This document shows, piece by piece, positions 33,601 to 45,759 of a stretch of 64,000 nt of DNA. This stretch comes from Paramacrobiotus metropolitanus (Eukaryota; Tardigrada; Eutardigrada; Parachela; Macrobiotidae). The notes below the pieces were generated by a model that saw only the letters and a list, made by a program, of their open reading frames with translations, was not told the DNA's origin and did not search any database. The translations under genes and the position numbers were made by a program. Position 1 is the first letter of the stretch. Each line of letters starts with the position of its first letter. The DNA lies in assembly GCF_019649055.1 (NCBI RefSeq), contig NW_026570428.1, positions 1 to 64,000 on the forward strand, given 5' to 3'.

Positions 33601-33692
33601 TGACCTCCACGGCCTCCTTCGCCCAAATTAAAATTCCTCGCGTCCTCGCCAAGCAGGAACTTCTCAAGTTTTTGCTCAATGAACGACTCTAA
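27612..33692 (+). CDS. GH3-domain-containing membrane protein (GHDC-like), complete, 10 exons
   Basis: GH3 family (the plant auxin-conjugating acyl-adenylase fold; animal GHDC, function poorly known). Exons: 27612-27771, 28386-28903, 30032-30434, 30940-31050, 31866-32041, 32152-32218, 32434-32494, 33036-33202, 33298-33383, 33474-33692. Phases fit throughout, giving 655 residues. The N-terminus has one or two membrane segments (IGAGIVGFLLLPLFIPF; VTVVTLIHFFFYSYP). GH3 signatures: IIKYEYIRPYVEREMQG, KTSGTTGSPSIVPHT (adenylate-binding), RLWPELGIINCITTGAF, LASTEGFLGANF, LPRTHFYEFIP, YELVITTGSGLCRYRMGD, FEFVSRASAML..GEKITEE, and a C-terminal YKELREINSL region. The start is the first Met that leaves both membrane segments intact; an additional 5' exon cannot be excluded. 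Intron 4 contains a tandem duplication. Confidence 0.92.
31393..31850. repeat. Tandem duplication inside GH3 gene intron 4
   Basis: Copy 1 (31393-31660) and copy 2 (31661-31850) share blocks such as CCTAATCGGAAATCGAAATA and AACAGTCGACTGGCTTATTT in the same order. Copy 1 holds about 70 extra bases in the middle. Copy 2 lies just before the acceptor of the next exon. Confidence 0.7.
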
Positions 33693-33699
33693 ATTACAA

Positions 33700-36600
33700 G
33701 CGTTGCTTTAACCGCGAATGAGAATTGCTTCAATTCTGAGCATAGTTTGTCGACTTTTTTTTCGTTTTCAACAGTGTTCCCTAAATGTTTGTTTATAACT
33801 AATTTTTTATTGTTTTATTTGCTAACAGTTTCGGTGTCCTTGCTAGCTGCTGCACATCTGTTTGTAGCTGAATCGACAAATAATATCCACAGCGAACATC
33901 AATCAATTTTAACGGTAACCTGGTTTGTGGTCTCATCATGGTCTGTATTGAATCAGTGAGCATTTTACCTCCGAGTTAAACGTGTGTTTGCGCATTAAAA
34001 TGCAGGATTTCACTTACTTCACTTCAGCAGAAGATCCAGTATACCAAGCTAAAATAATCAAAGAATTATGTCTTATCACAGGTGATTCGATCGGCATTAT
34101 ACCTACTGGTACATATGATAAGAGTATTGCCTTCGCGAATGCGGCTAACTGTATCCGGCGGACCCACTGTGACCTTCCATTGTCCAATTATAATTAACAA
34201 AAATACCCGTCTATCATGTCGGAACGTATGATCTTCGCGATGTTGTTAAACGGATTAGTAGGTCTGTTTCCTGCGTCATAATCCCCATGTATAGTGCCCC
34301 CTCGTACCGGTTAATCCCGCCCGCTAAGACGCACGCACGACCGGCTTATAATAGGCTACTTCTGTGATATATAGTGGTACAGATGGAACGCAGTGTTAAG
34401 ACTGTTAAGAGCGTATTTAAAGGCCAGGGACGTTCAGTTTCTCTTCCGTTTCGGAAACTACAAACATCTCCCAAAATCTCTATAGTCGACCGAAAGCCAC
34501 ACTACAATTTTATGTCCGTTATGAAAATGCAACAAGGAGTGCCGAGTTTGGCTGTCTGTATAGCCATTGTGGAATGTATACTGATATGCAATTGCGCGGC
34601 ATGGGTCATTTTCGATCCTGTCCCACCGCCGCGGAAAACCGACAGCAGCATTAAGGACAAACAGGTACGATGGAATAGCTGACCCCTTTGCGTCACCGTA
34701 TGTCGCAGAAGGCAAACGATCTGTACTTATACAGATTGAACGTCGCATTATTTGCTTTCAAGCCAATGTTACTATCCCACGCTTTTTTAAACAACATTTT
34801 AGCTTGGCTGTTGTTAGTTAAAAGAATTCCGCAGCTATATTGAGGACTTCAGATAGTTTTTCAATTATTAAGTAGTTCTGCCGTGCTAATATTTTGATTA
34901 TTTTTCATTGCTGCTGCCAATAACAAATCAAACTGCGTACATGATCAAGTTTGATTCGCACACAAACTCATTTTATATTTTCTGTTCTGGAATAAATATG
35001 CTTCAGCAAAGTTACCGAACTAATGTGATGCAAAGTTATTTTGGATGCTAGCATACATTAATATATACTATATTTGCATGCTCTCCGCTCGAATAGTTAG
35101 GGTTACTCTATACAGTAATATTATACTCGTACAGATACGATATCTGTGCTTCTTCGGCATTACTACAGTATTTGTTGGTGCGGTTACTCGAAAATCAAGC
35201 CTAGGCGCAAGATAAATACTTATTATCATAAAATAAGTATACTATAGATGATCAGTGGTACTACGTAATTTGCAATTGTGCTTGATCTTTGTGCTTCTCA
35301 ACCGGTTCTGGTTCAGATAATGACGATACAGCCAACGATCGTTTACAACAGAAAGGTTTTTCATAACTACTTTAAACTATTTTTCAAACATAATGAGTAA
35401 AAGATACCGCAGAACTGAAAACTTCCATAAACAGCACAAATTATACAACAGCTGATATTGTGTTATAAATAGTGCATATTGTATTATCCTGTACACATTA
35501 ATGTATTTCGTTATCACATCAATATGTAATCTACAGAAAACACCGATATACAGAACAAAAACTTTATTGACAAAAAACTGAACAGCTAAGAAAATGTAAA
35601 AAGCGTCATACGTAGATAACGAGCACCGTTAAGCTGTGATGTACAATACAGATCGGAACAATATCCGTTCAAGCACGACAGTTTCCGGAAGCGAATATAC
35701 AGTATAATCTCCACCAACAGTACCGAAATACGCAGTGCTTACAATAAAGTGGTGCTTTTATTCAATATGGATTACTGGAAAGCGGATGACGATTATGAGA
35801 TTACTTTTTGCTTGCATTTTAACACGGTTTAGCCAATCTTCATAGCGAATCCTTAACTAATCACAGGCTCACAGCAACACTCTCGACTCATGTTTGTGCC
35901 CTTTATGGTTGCAGATCTTGCGGATATGGACAGCTCTACTGCAGTCCCTGCCGAAAAATAACACCTCACAGTCGCAGATAGTGTTGAATCCCACCAATGC
36001 CAATCAACGCCAACGTAATCACGTGCTGTTACGGGCGGCCAGTGAGTTTCTAGGTACATTCGCCGAATAAATCGCCGGTAAACACTGGTATTCCGTGCAA
36101 TGAAACACATTTCACTTGTTTTATAACCGCTTTGATAATGATAAACGCTTTTTATAAACGCATCATTAGTATCATGTTGAAGGCAAAACTTTAGCACGTA
36201 TAAATATGAATTTGCTCAGTCACTCCAAGGTTTGCTGAAAGTTAGGTATTGGCGCAACTAAAACTTCTCGTTTTGTGCTAGCAAAAATATACAACGTGAT
36301 CAATTTTATAATGTCGTTGTTTTCGATTAAAAAGCGAAACACAAAAGTACTTACTGCGCTTCAATTAAGGCGACCATTGTGAATGATTTCATTATATAGA
36401 TAATATATTCTTGTTTATATTGTTCGTTTCACAGCAAAGCAGAACCCCAAGTCCCCTTCGCTTTACTTCAGTCCGCCACAAATGTTATAATAGCATGCAG
36501 GAATTACGATGTCGGGATTCCTAATCCGCAGCAACCTTTCAGTGGCTGGTTTCCTTGACCTCCATTAATATGGGCCTTCAAACCGGTCGTCAACAAACCT

Positions 36601-37170
36601 CCGTCATGTGACAAGAGCGCATCATATATGGTCCTTACCGTAGCCCTATAGTGATTCCAGTTATAACATTGTAAATTGGCCATCTATCTTTTTGGCACAA
36701 AATTACACATGCTTTTTAACTCTACTGAGACGTTCGGTAGAACAGAAATCATTTTGTTTTTTAGTCATGCGTTAGGGGATTATTCCACCTGAAATTCGTG
36801 CTAAAATAAAGCATTGACACGTAACCTTTTTTGTGCTTAAAATAATGCATGATTGTTAGTCCATGTTAATTTATAAGCAATTGATTCATGGGTCCAGATA
36901 TTACAGTTTGCATCAGCGACAGCAGCCTAATAAAATTCCCAAAGAAAAAGATTCCCACAATTCTGTAACAGCAAGACCCAAAGTAAAAATGTATTTGAGC
37001 AGATCGCTGATATTCCAAAACACGAAAAATCTGGATGACTAACCACTGATATGTAGCAAGCCGGCGAAAAATATATTTTGCAACCAGCCTTTTGAAAGGA
37101 ACGCAAAGCTGTTAACGCAATCCGATCCATGTATCGACCGTAGCATGTCTGAAAACTGTCACATATACCT
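33700..37170. other. Spacer, gene-poor
   Basis: No gene supported. One plus-strand frame (34374-34682) encodes a basic N-terminus, a membrane segment (LAVCIAIVECILICNCAAWVIF) and a donor-like GTACGA after it, with TATAATA about 25 bases upstream; it could be a first exon without a visible second. A minus-strand frame at 35853-36197 has no recognisable motif. Confidence 0.3.
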
Positions 37171-37176
37171 TTGTTA

Positions 37177-38188
37177 TGCTAGGGCCACACTTCAAGTGCG
37201 ATGCAAATTTCATCGAACTTTTTTCCTTCGCACAGTTCGAAGCTTTTCTTCGCACCAAAAAGTGCGAGAGGTGCGAACCGAAGAAAACGTTCGAACACAA
37301 TTTGCTTAAAACGTGAGCACTCACACTTCATCGAACTTCTACGAAACTGAGATCTGCTCCGCCTTCACCAAGTCATGAGCGCAAAACTGACGGGATTCAG
37401 GTCGAGAGCTACTGCATTTCGGTTTGAATTTATAAATCTTAAAATTATTGTGGCAATGAGATAATCCTTAATAATTCTCTCAAGCGGAATTGAATTCCTC
37501 CCTTGAAAAATGCGTCCTAACATTCTGCCGAAAAAACGTCTGTTGTTGACCATCCTCCTGTCTAGCGTTTTGATCACGCGCTACTGTCCGTTAACGTCTG
37601 CTGTCAACGTCTAGATTACTGTCCATTACAGTTGTATGCATACGTGCTGATTTTTGTACAAAATCATATACACCTATAACCTCTCAATAAAAACGTCGCT
37701 GCACTGGCGGGTCTATAATTAAATGATTTCGTTTACAGAATTTTGGCTAGCGGTTGTTTTCAGCACGATATCGCAATTCGATATCGATTAGGGAAAAGTA
37801 CAGTCAACAAAATTTTTGAAGAAACGTTGGCAAGGCATGACCTTTTATTGATAATACATGTAATACACTTGCACATAATACATTTGCACAAACAGGTACC
37901 ACTAATTATTTTATGCTATTTATCTGTTTTAGAAACATTCAGAATCACATCCGGTTGCTCGGTATTGGTCCATTCCTTCGCACAAGTGCGAAGGAGAAAG
38001 AAAATCCCCTCCCACCAAAAACGGTGCGAAGACGCTCTTCGCACTCGTTTTAAGAAAAAAGTGCGAAAGGCGCTCATACTTTTTGATCGATGCGAAGGAT
38101 CCCTTAGAACATTTTGCGCTCACACTTATTAGCACTTTTTGTCTTCGCACTGTGCGAAGGCCTTCGCACTTGAAGTGTGGCCCTAGCA
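37177..38188 (+). mobile_element. PIF/Harbinger-type DNA transposon, internally deleted, 1012 bp
   Basis: Perfect 25-bp terminal inverted repeats starting TGCTAGGGCCACACTTC, flanked on both sides by TTA (37174-37176 and 38189-38191), the target duplication of PIF/Harbinger elements. Subterminal CTTCGCAC words recur in both orientations. Inside, a plus-strand frame starting at an acceptor near 37739 encodes ASGCFQHDIAIRYRLGKSTV, which looks like the helix-turn-helix before a Harbinger transposase; no DDE core is present. The copy is therefore non-autonomous, but its identical termini suggest it is recent. Confidence 0.8.
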
Positions 38189-38223
38189 TTAGATAGACTG
38201 CGTGGACAATCTCTCGATTGTGT

Positions 38224-40045
38224 AGCGGCAGGTACGGGATAAGAAAGAGGAATACTGGGATTTAAAATAATTTCGGATTTGTGTATATAAAAGGAATAAT
38301 ATAATAGTAGGGAAAAGAATTTTGTGAGTGTATGAAGGACATGATACGTTGTGGGTGTTTCTTTACTACAGTTGAGAACTTGAAAATTGCGCGTTTAGTC
38401 TGTAACTTTCCATAGGTTTACACAGTCATTTTGGTGGTAGTAATTTGTGTAGTAGTAATTTGTGTAGTTAAGAAAGTTGATTGCTTAATGGAGCGAACTA
38501 TTATGTTTTGCACTGATAGTCTTGGATGTGTAGTAACAGGTGGTTTGTATATGGGATGTAGGCTGGGACGTACATTAAAAGGTTGTTTGAGAGAATGTTT
38601 GGTTTAATTGGTTTGTTGACTCGATTTTTTTTAGCTCGGTGGGTATATTAGAAGTTGAGGAACGTTGTGTTTGAGTTATTATGGATTTGACGAAGTATAT
38701 GCAGTGAGGAGAATGTTTTTCTTGTTGGTTATTTTCTGGTGGCCGGTTTAGATTTTCCGAAGCGTACTGATTCAGGTTGTTGTGTTTTGTTTGGCTTTGG
38801 TCTTTTTAGGTTGAGTATAGTTTAGTAAGTTTGCTTTCATAGATAGTTTCTTTTAAGTATTTTTTTTAACAAAATAATGGAAACTGGTTGTGATCGCAAG
38901 AAATACATGCGCGAGCATGTGCGTGATTATAGAGAAAAAACCGCAAAACGGAAACTGATGGTAATTGTAGCAAGGAAGATAATGAAGAAGTGATGATGTC
39001 AGACATGAAAATTTGAAGTTAAAAAACAGAAAATGTAAACTTAACAGGGTCAGCAAAACACAACAATTCAGGACAAAATCGTAAAGTGATGCTTAAGAAA
39101 AGATCCGGACAACCATTACACATTACCATACTCCGCAAATGTCGTTTAGCACGTTCTCTTTTCAAAAATTGTCCAATAATTGTCCAAAAATTCTCCAATA
39201 ATTTTTTCAAAACATACCAGAAAACGCACCACCTTTAGTACTCCGAATAAATTTTTGTTTTTTAACTTTTACATTCTCATATCTAACATCATCACCACTT
39301 CCCACATTATCCTCCCTGCTACAATTACCATTAGTTTCGATTTTGCATTTCTTTTTATAATCACGTATATACTCACGCATGTATTTCTTACAATCACAAC
39401 CACCTTCCATTGTTTTATTAAAAAAAGAATTCTGAAACGAAAATAATGTATGAAAGAAAATTTACTAAACCATACTCAACCTAAAAAGACTTACCAAAGC
39501 CAAACAAAAGACAGCAACCTGAATCAGTAGGTATCTACAAATCCACACCGGCCACCAAAAAATAACCAACAAGAAAAACAATTTGCTCGCTCCATATACT
39601 TCGTTCACACCATAATAACTCAAACATAAGTTTCCTCAACTTCTTATTTACCCAACGAACTAAAAAAAATCCAGTCAACAAACCAATTAAACTATACATT
39701 TTCTCGAACAACCTTTTAATGTACCTACTAACCTACTTCCCATATACAAACCACCTGTTCCTACACATCCAAGACTATCAGAGCAAAACATAATAGTCTG
39801 CTCCATTAAGCAATCAACTTTCTCGAAATTTCTTGAATTTTCCACAATAATCCATCACTATCTACAACCCGCAACACACTCCACTTCCTGTAACACTTCA
39901 TTAAACACTCAAATACGAACAACCAGAAAGTCGAATATATTTATACCATACACAGTAAAAATCCCTTTATCTTCACCCAAATTCAATGTAGACCCTTTCT
40001 CCGCTACACTGGATTAGTACACCCTTTCTTCATTATCACATTTCG
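38224..40045. repeat. Long foldback: two diverged inverted arms around a short spacer
   Basis: Left arm (about 38224-39030) and right arm (about 39250-40045) are reverse complements with many substitutions, for example GTCTTTTTAGGTTGAGTATA near 38800 against its complement near 39480, and the blocks around AAGTTGATTGCTTAATGGAGC (38473) and its complement (near 39800). Both arms carry a related small frame reading away from the spacer: 38877-38993 on plus (METGCDRKKYMREHVRDY) and 39207-39410 on minus (MEGGCDCKKYMREYIRDY). The shared basic KKYMRE block suggests the arms came from one coding element inserted head to head. Outer limits are approximate and I see no clear target duplication. Confidence 0.7.
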
Positions 40046-40137
40046 TCAAACATATCACCTTTAATATAATTTACTATATTATTAAATTCTCTATTCAGCA
40101 CTTTATATTCCTACCCCTTATAATCTCCACATACAAT

Positions 40138-40235
40138 ATGCTCCTGCAATGTGCTCCTACATATGTAGGAGCACATATATATAGGAGCACATTGCAATGT
40201 GCTCCTACATATGTAGGAGCACATTGCAGGAGCAT
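40138..40235. repeat. Perfect 39-bp inverted repeat with nested palindromes
   Basis: 40138-40176 and 40197-40235 are exact reverse complements, and each also contains the self-complementary block GTGCTCCTACATATGTAGGA. A partial third copy lies at 40317-40370. It is able to form a cruciform or a set of hairpins. Confidence 0.85.
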
Positions 40236-40379
40236 ATGGATTACGTTTGTTTGGGTACTACAATTCCGTTTTTCTCCTCCAAGAACCGATGAAACCGATG
40301 CAATGTGCATAATGTACGAGCACATTGCAAGGTGCTCCTACTGTCCTACATAATGTAGGAGCACATAATGTAACCTAAA

Positions 40380-42910
40380 AAAGATGCCGAGCCAACAACG
40401 CCATCTACAAGTTTCACGCATCGTTACTCGACTCATGTCACATGACTCATGTCACATGACTGTTAGGCCCCACCGCTTCCTTCAACCGGCCGGACCCTTC
40501 CGTACTCTACGGGCGCCAAAATTACTTATGTTTACACACGGATATCGAAGACCGAAAACCGAAACTACAGTTTCATATATGCTACGACTGATTCTAGTCG
40601 TATACCGCATATCAGAACCTGTCACGGTTCAATGAACCTGCCGCAAAAAGTACCTAATTCGTGGCCGTCTACCAGATGTACGCCGTGCGGTGCCGGTAGA
40701 CGTTTAGGATCAATAAAATTCAATCTCAAGGAGACCGCAAGTAAAGTTATTAAGGTAAAACTGTGCGATTGTGTTACAGAACGATTTGAAGTGCTCAAAG
40801 GTGACATTGTAAATTATTGGAACACACATCGAAAATACAGCGTCCAAAATTTTTTTTACTATTATGAAGGAACTACTAAAATGCTGTAAAACATATACAA
40901 CGCTCGCAGTGAGACGGACAATCTTCGCATTACGGAGCGCACTGATGCCAGCGCGCGTCGGAGTATCGGGAAGACGACCTTTTGGATGCGACTGAAGCAG
41001 TTGCTTGATAAATATATTATATTAATCATGGGTAGCGGGGTTCTGGGGGAGATATGTTTACCTGTGGTGTCAACTTGTAATTGCCTTTTTCCAGTCGAAA
41101 AACCTTCTGTAAACAAGCATGCTTGAGGCTCATTGTCAGCTGACCTCACTGAATGTTCTACAACTTTGCTCGAGTGGTTGTTTTTTACTATTTTTTTCTG
41201 TTGCGATGTGATGGCCAGACGTACGAGTGCCCCAGGGTTTGTTTGCTCCGATCCGCCTTTCAGAAAGTCAACACTCGCTGTTACAGCAAACTTGCTCTAT
41301 CTTAGGGTAAATTAACCGCTCGGGAACGGTTCAGTGTCCTTATGGATCCGGGAACATTTGTGGAATACGATGCATTCGCTGAGCAAACCTGCACAAACTT
41401 CGGGATGGAGAAAGAAAATGTAAATAAAATATATGATTTTTCTCTCCTAGATGTCTGTACTGTCACATTCTTTAGTCCGGTTACTCCGGTAAACATTAAA
41501 TTAATTTAAAAACTCCTGGAAATTAGAAATGACAAGTTTCTAAAAATCTCTGTCCACCTGCGATGTGTTGTATCGGCGGCATTGAGATTGTTATTTCTAT
41601 TCTATAATAATAATTATATATTATTTTAATCTGCTCATAGCCTGCCCAGACACTCCGAAGTTCTCGAACTGATCACCGGAACGAAGCGGGCCTTGGAGCT
41701 TACATGGTATTCGTGCCAAAGCGAAGCTTCAGGCCTGTCAAGCAAAGATAACAAGCGGCCACACGGAATGAACCAGTATCCTCCCATTTCGCCAACGTGC
41801 CTACCGATTCGATTAATAAATAGCACAGTGCCACTGATGAGACGAGCGTTCTCTTGTATTTCTGATCTCCTTCCCGTGCGCGATGGTTATAAACAGCTCG
41901 TTGGGGAATGTACCTGTTAGGACGTAGTTGCAAGTTGCAACGTCCCACGTGCGGGCAAGCTCAAAGGCGTCCGATAATGTTACACCAAAGGACCGTTGTA
42001 AGTAAATAAGTACGCGTTCTGTGAAACGGTACTTCGTACCTATCATTTTATCCGTCGGCAACCAAGACACTCGGTACATTTTCCACCGCTTTCGCGGAAC
42101 TCATTCGTTTTGGCGGCGGAAACTTTCGCGAAGAGACATGGGAATCTTGTTCTGCTGCATTTTTAAAGCAGCGCTTAAGCTTGGCAATTGCCAAGGAAAA
42201 TGCTGCTGCTGTTTTGAGTACAACGAATATGCGTCCTTAAATTGTCGAGCGGCGCTAACGATTTTTGGTTGTTTTTTAACATTTAAAATTAATTTGAATC
42301 ATTTTAAGTAGGGTCAGGCGAATGGGTGCGCCTCTTATTATCCTGATGGATTTTGTCCAATAAATAAGAGTACCAGAACGAAAAGGAGTAATCTGCATTA
42401 AACGATTTCGATAAGATCTTCTGTGGATAAAACAAACAATTTTTAAAATGTTAAAACTGTGGTGTCTAAGAAAGCACACAGCTGACATTTTCTGTACGCC
42501 ATCCGGTTATATTATTTTCTTGACCTGGAAAGTCTTCTTCCATTGCGAAGCCACTTGCAGTGAGTCAGTCCATATTCTGCGTGAAGCATTAAAAATTGAA
42601 GCACATGGGTTACAATTAGGCCTGAAGATGCGCTTTCTGAAAAGAACACAACCTTTTACTTAAAATACTTCCTGAGAACGGCAAGCCGGAGTTTCTGGCA
42701 AAACTCGCTCTGTGCCAACGCCTCGACCATTTATAAATGCGCTTTTTGCAGCTTTTATAACCACGACTTCGTCCAAATACGTATATCTTTTCCGAGCAAA
42801 TACCAACGGATGCGCTGGAGTTCCAGCTTTACATACTTTTGTCCGCCTAAGGGCCGCGGTGGCCATCGAAGAAGCCCCAACTTCCGCCCAGTTATCCGAG
42901 AGTAACAAGT
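40380..42910. other. Spacer with several short unassigned frames
   Basis: Frames at 40632-40889 (plus), 41813-42079 (minus) and 42660-42908 (minus, LVFARKRYTYLDEVVVIKAA) read a little like protein, but none has a recognisable family or a partner exon. They may be transposon debris. Confidence 0.25.
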
Positions 42911-42920
42911 GCTTGATTTG
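42911..42920. repeat. Left target-site duplication
   Basis: GCTTGATTTG, identical to 45744-45753 and in the same orientation. Confidence 0.7.
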
Positions 42921-45743
42921 GCCTGCGCTGAAAGTCTGAATCTGATTCTGATTCTGAATGCTAAAAGTCTGAGTCTGAATACTGAAAGTCTGATTCTGAA
43001 TGCTTAAAGTCTGAGTCTGAATACTGAAACTCTGATTCTGATTACTGGAATTCTGGATCTGAATACTGAAATTCTGAATGTGAAATTGTGAATAAGAAGG
43101 CTCGGCACCTGGCCGGTGATGACCAAAGTCTCTGTAATAAAAACCATTACAGTATTATTAACTCAAGCATGCGAGCGAGTTTACAGCGTACATGGATTCT
43201 ACTATTACAAAAGTGAAATTCAGACTATCTAGTAGCGAAGAACATAAGAAACAATAAAAACGGCGGCAGCAAATCTGTAGAAGTACTCTGTACATACGAG
43301 TATTTGTGCTGCAGATCTTCATGCAGCACAATAATATTTAATGCAGACGTTCTTCTTGCTATGTTTCTTCCAAGCTGGTCTATGCCAGACCTGGCTAATG
43401 CCGAATGTACGGGGGATTGTGTTGGATTTTGTTATCTTACGAATGTCGGCATTATTCTCTATGCTATTATGGAATTGTTTTGGAATTTATGGTCTTACAA
43501 ATGTGCGACACAGTCGGCAACGACCTCTGTGTTATTATGTGGGAATGTTTTGAGTTCGTTCGGTTGATCAGCCGCGATGCAGGGATTGTAGAAGGAGGCG
43601 AAATCAGAAATATTGAAGCAGACTGTTAAAAAGCTGACTATCAAACAAAATTTTTGCTGCTACAAGTGCCGAGTAAGAATAACGACTTCCTATCAGTCCA
43701 TTTCTACTTCAAACAATAACTAAAAAGCAGTACTTACAAAAGTCGGAAATAACAACAAATCTTAAATACCGGAAGAAATAATTGTAAGGAGGAAGATAAA
43801 TTAATAATGAGACCTGCAAATCACCCATAAACCAACCCGCGCTAACGATAACGATAACGTACACTGTCAATCATATCGAACAGGATGGTGCCGCTGTTCG
43901 AAGCTGTATAGTGTATACTGCAGACTGCAGAGACAGCTTCAAGTTTAAACCTGATAATTCAGCACTAGCTGCTTCTTAGCAGTTGGTTTTTTTGGAAACA
44001 AAGAATTATTCCCGAAAATAGTAAATAAAACTGCCAGTATCGAAAAGAAAATTACAGCCCTGCTCAGCCAAGTTTCTTCAAAAAATTAGCACAGGTCAGT
44101 CGTGATAAAATACATCCTTATTTAATTTTTTCTTAGTCCGATATCTTTTTCATTTGGAGATTCTACGCTGAGACCGCTTTCCAAATAATCGTGAGGTCAA
44201 AATTAGGGTAGACCAGCGGAAAAAAGCGGCTCGACCCACTCAGCGTGGTAGCAGTAGTCCTGTTTGAAATTTGTTTACAAATTCTAGTAACAAATGTTTA
44301 CAAATGTTGCCCAAAAGCAATAGCTCTGAGATGTTGGTCATCCAATGCTCTTGCGAAAGATACCATATCTGTACATCAGCCTATTTCGGCCAAGCCTGGG
44401 TGACCTTTGCAGAGTGACTGCAAGCACCTTTGAATCGGGGGGTGACCTCCCTCGCACGCTTCCGGTGCAGCCACGGCATGCGACGGGTGATTATTTTCGA
44501 CGAAATCGTACTTGCCAAGGCTTGAGAGTAAATAAAAAGTCTTCCACTCGTACAATATGCCTAAAACACTCCATTTCAAGACACTGTAAGAGCAAGCATA
44601 CAATTTTTTTGCAACCGCTTTGCTGATTTTTTATTCTATTCATCCGGCCACTGCATTTCTCTGGCTGGACAGTTTGTGCCTGTTCAAACCTCAAAATCGT
44701 TTCAAGTGGTCCATTTTTTATTCATGGATGATATCAACTTGCAGTTTTTCTGGTCTGAGCGCTAGGGGACCGCATTCTTCGTCAATCGTCAGGTATGTCT
44801 TACCATACAAGCCTATGAGAAGTTCACACTGTTTCGCGATCAGCCCGAGCACTGATCGCGCTAGATTTTTTTGCTGACGCACAACGGACAGGCTTCGGTT
44901 TGCTTAAGAGTTTCCAGAAAAGCCCACGTAAAAATATTTGTGGGTGTATCCTTCAGAGGGGCCGGTATAAGCATCCTAAAAATGACCACTATCGCACTCC
45001 CTTAACCAGTGCTCGGCTCCCTACTGGCAGACCAAAGGGTACCGGTTTTAAAACTCCTAAATTCACAGTAAAAAGTCACTCTAGGTGACTGCAAGTTCAA
45101 AAACGAAACAGTGTATACAATTATTTTATAATTATTCAACAAAAGTGCCCCAACTTGGCTGAGTAGGGCTGTATTATTAGAGAAAATTACTCGCCTTCAA
45201 AAATTCCAATTAGGTACATACAACGGGTATTCCAAAAATAATTTTCTATAATTACCTCTCTGTCATTTGAAGTAATGTAAAAAATTTGTGCATTTATGCA
45301 AATAAAAATAATTTAATGATATATTTTTTGTTGCATAAGCCATTATGTAAACTATCGACGAAAACAAAAAATTAAAAGGTTCGGTGAAGAATTCAAAAAA
45401 CCGAAAAATGAAATAGTTTGTGCTACGTTTTCTGTCTTTTCACAGTCATATTTTCGAAATGCTTCAACCGACATGCTCTTTATTGCCACAAACGTTGCTG
45501 AAAAGTTTTCTTCGAAACGTTTGATGTGTCAACTGCCAGTATTGTGCTTAATATTACTGTGATGGCAGAACGTCTTAAAAAATTTAGAAGGTGAAGTAAA
45601 GCTCATTCAGAATTTCAGTATGCAGAATCAAAGTTTCAGTATTCAGATTCAGACTTTTAGCATTCAGAATCAGAATCAGACTTTCAGTATTCAGACTCAG
45701 ACTTTTAGCATTCAGAATCAGATTCAGACTTTCAGCGCAGGCC
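42921..45743. mobile_element. Foldback-like element with tandem-repeat inverted termini and 10-bp target duplication
   Basis: Terminal inverted repeats (42921-43080 and 45602-45743) begin GCCTGCGCTGAAAGTCTGA and consist of tandem variants of CTGAATACTGAAAGTCTGATT. The element is flanked by the direct repeat GCTTGATTTG at 42911-42920 and 45744-45753. Internally repeated inverted termini with a 9-10-bp duplication are the structure of Drosophila Foldback elements. No transposase frame is recognised inside; small frames at 43304-43629 and 44345-44626 are not convincing. A second element (44055-45171) is nested in it. Confidence 0.75.
44055..45171. mobile_element. Nested TA-flanked DNA transposon (Tc1/mariner-like ends), 1117 bp
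   Basis: Ends CAGCCCTGCTCAGCCAAGTT (left) and the complement of CAGCCCTACTCAGCCAAGTT (right), a 20-bp inverted repeat with one mismatch. Both ends are flanked by TA (44053-44054 and 45172-45173), as for Tc1/mariner insertions. The minus strand around 44720-45060 has protein-like pieces (TYLTIDEECGPLALRPEK), but no intact transposase. It lies inside the Foldback-like element, so it inserted later. Confidence 0.65.
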
Positions 45744-45753
45744 GCTTGATTTG
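45744..45753. repeat. Right target-site duplication
   Basis: GCTTGATTTG, pairing with 42911-42920. Confidence 0.7.
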
Positions 45754-45759
45754 CGTACA

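Noticed and set aside
41341-41515. Possible two-exon gene starting [10 protein letters not shown]
   Set aside because: The intron would be about 31 bases and the second exon stops after 14 codons.
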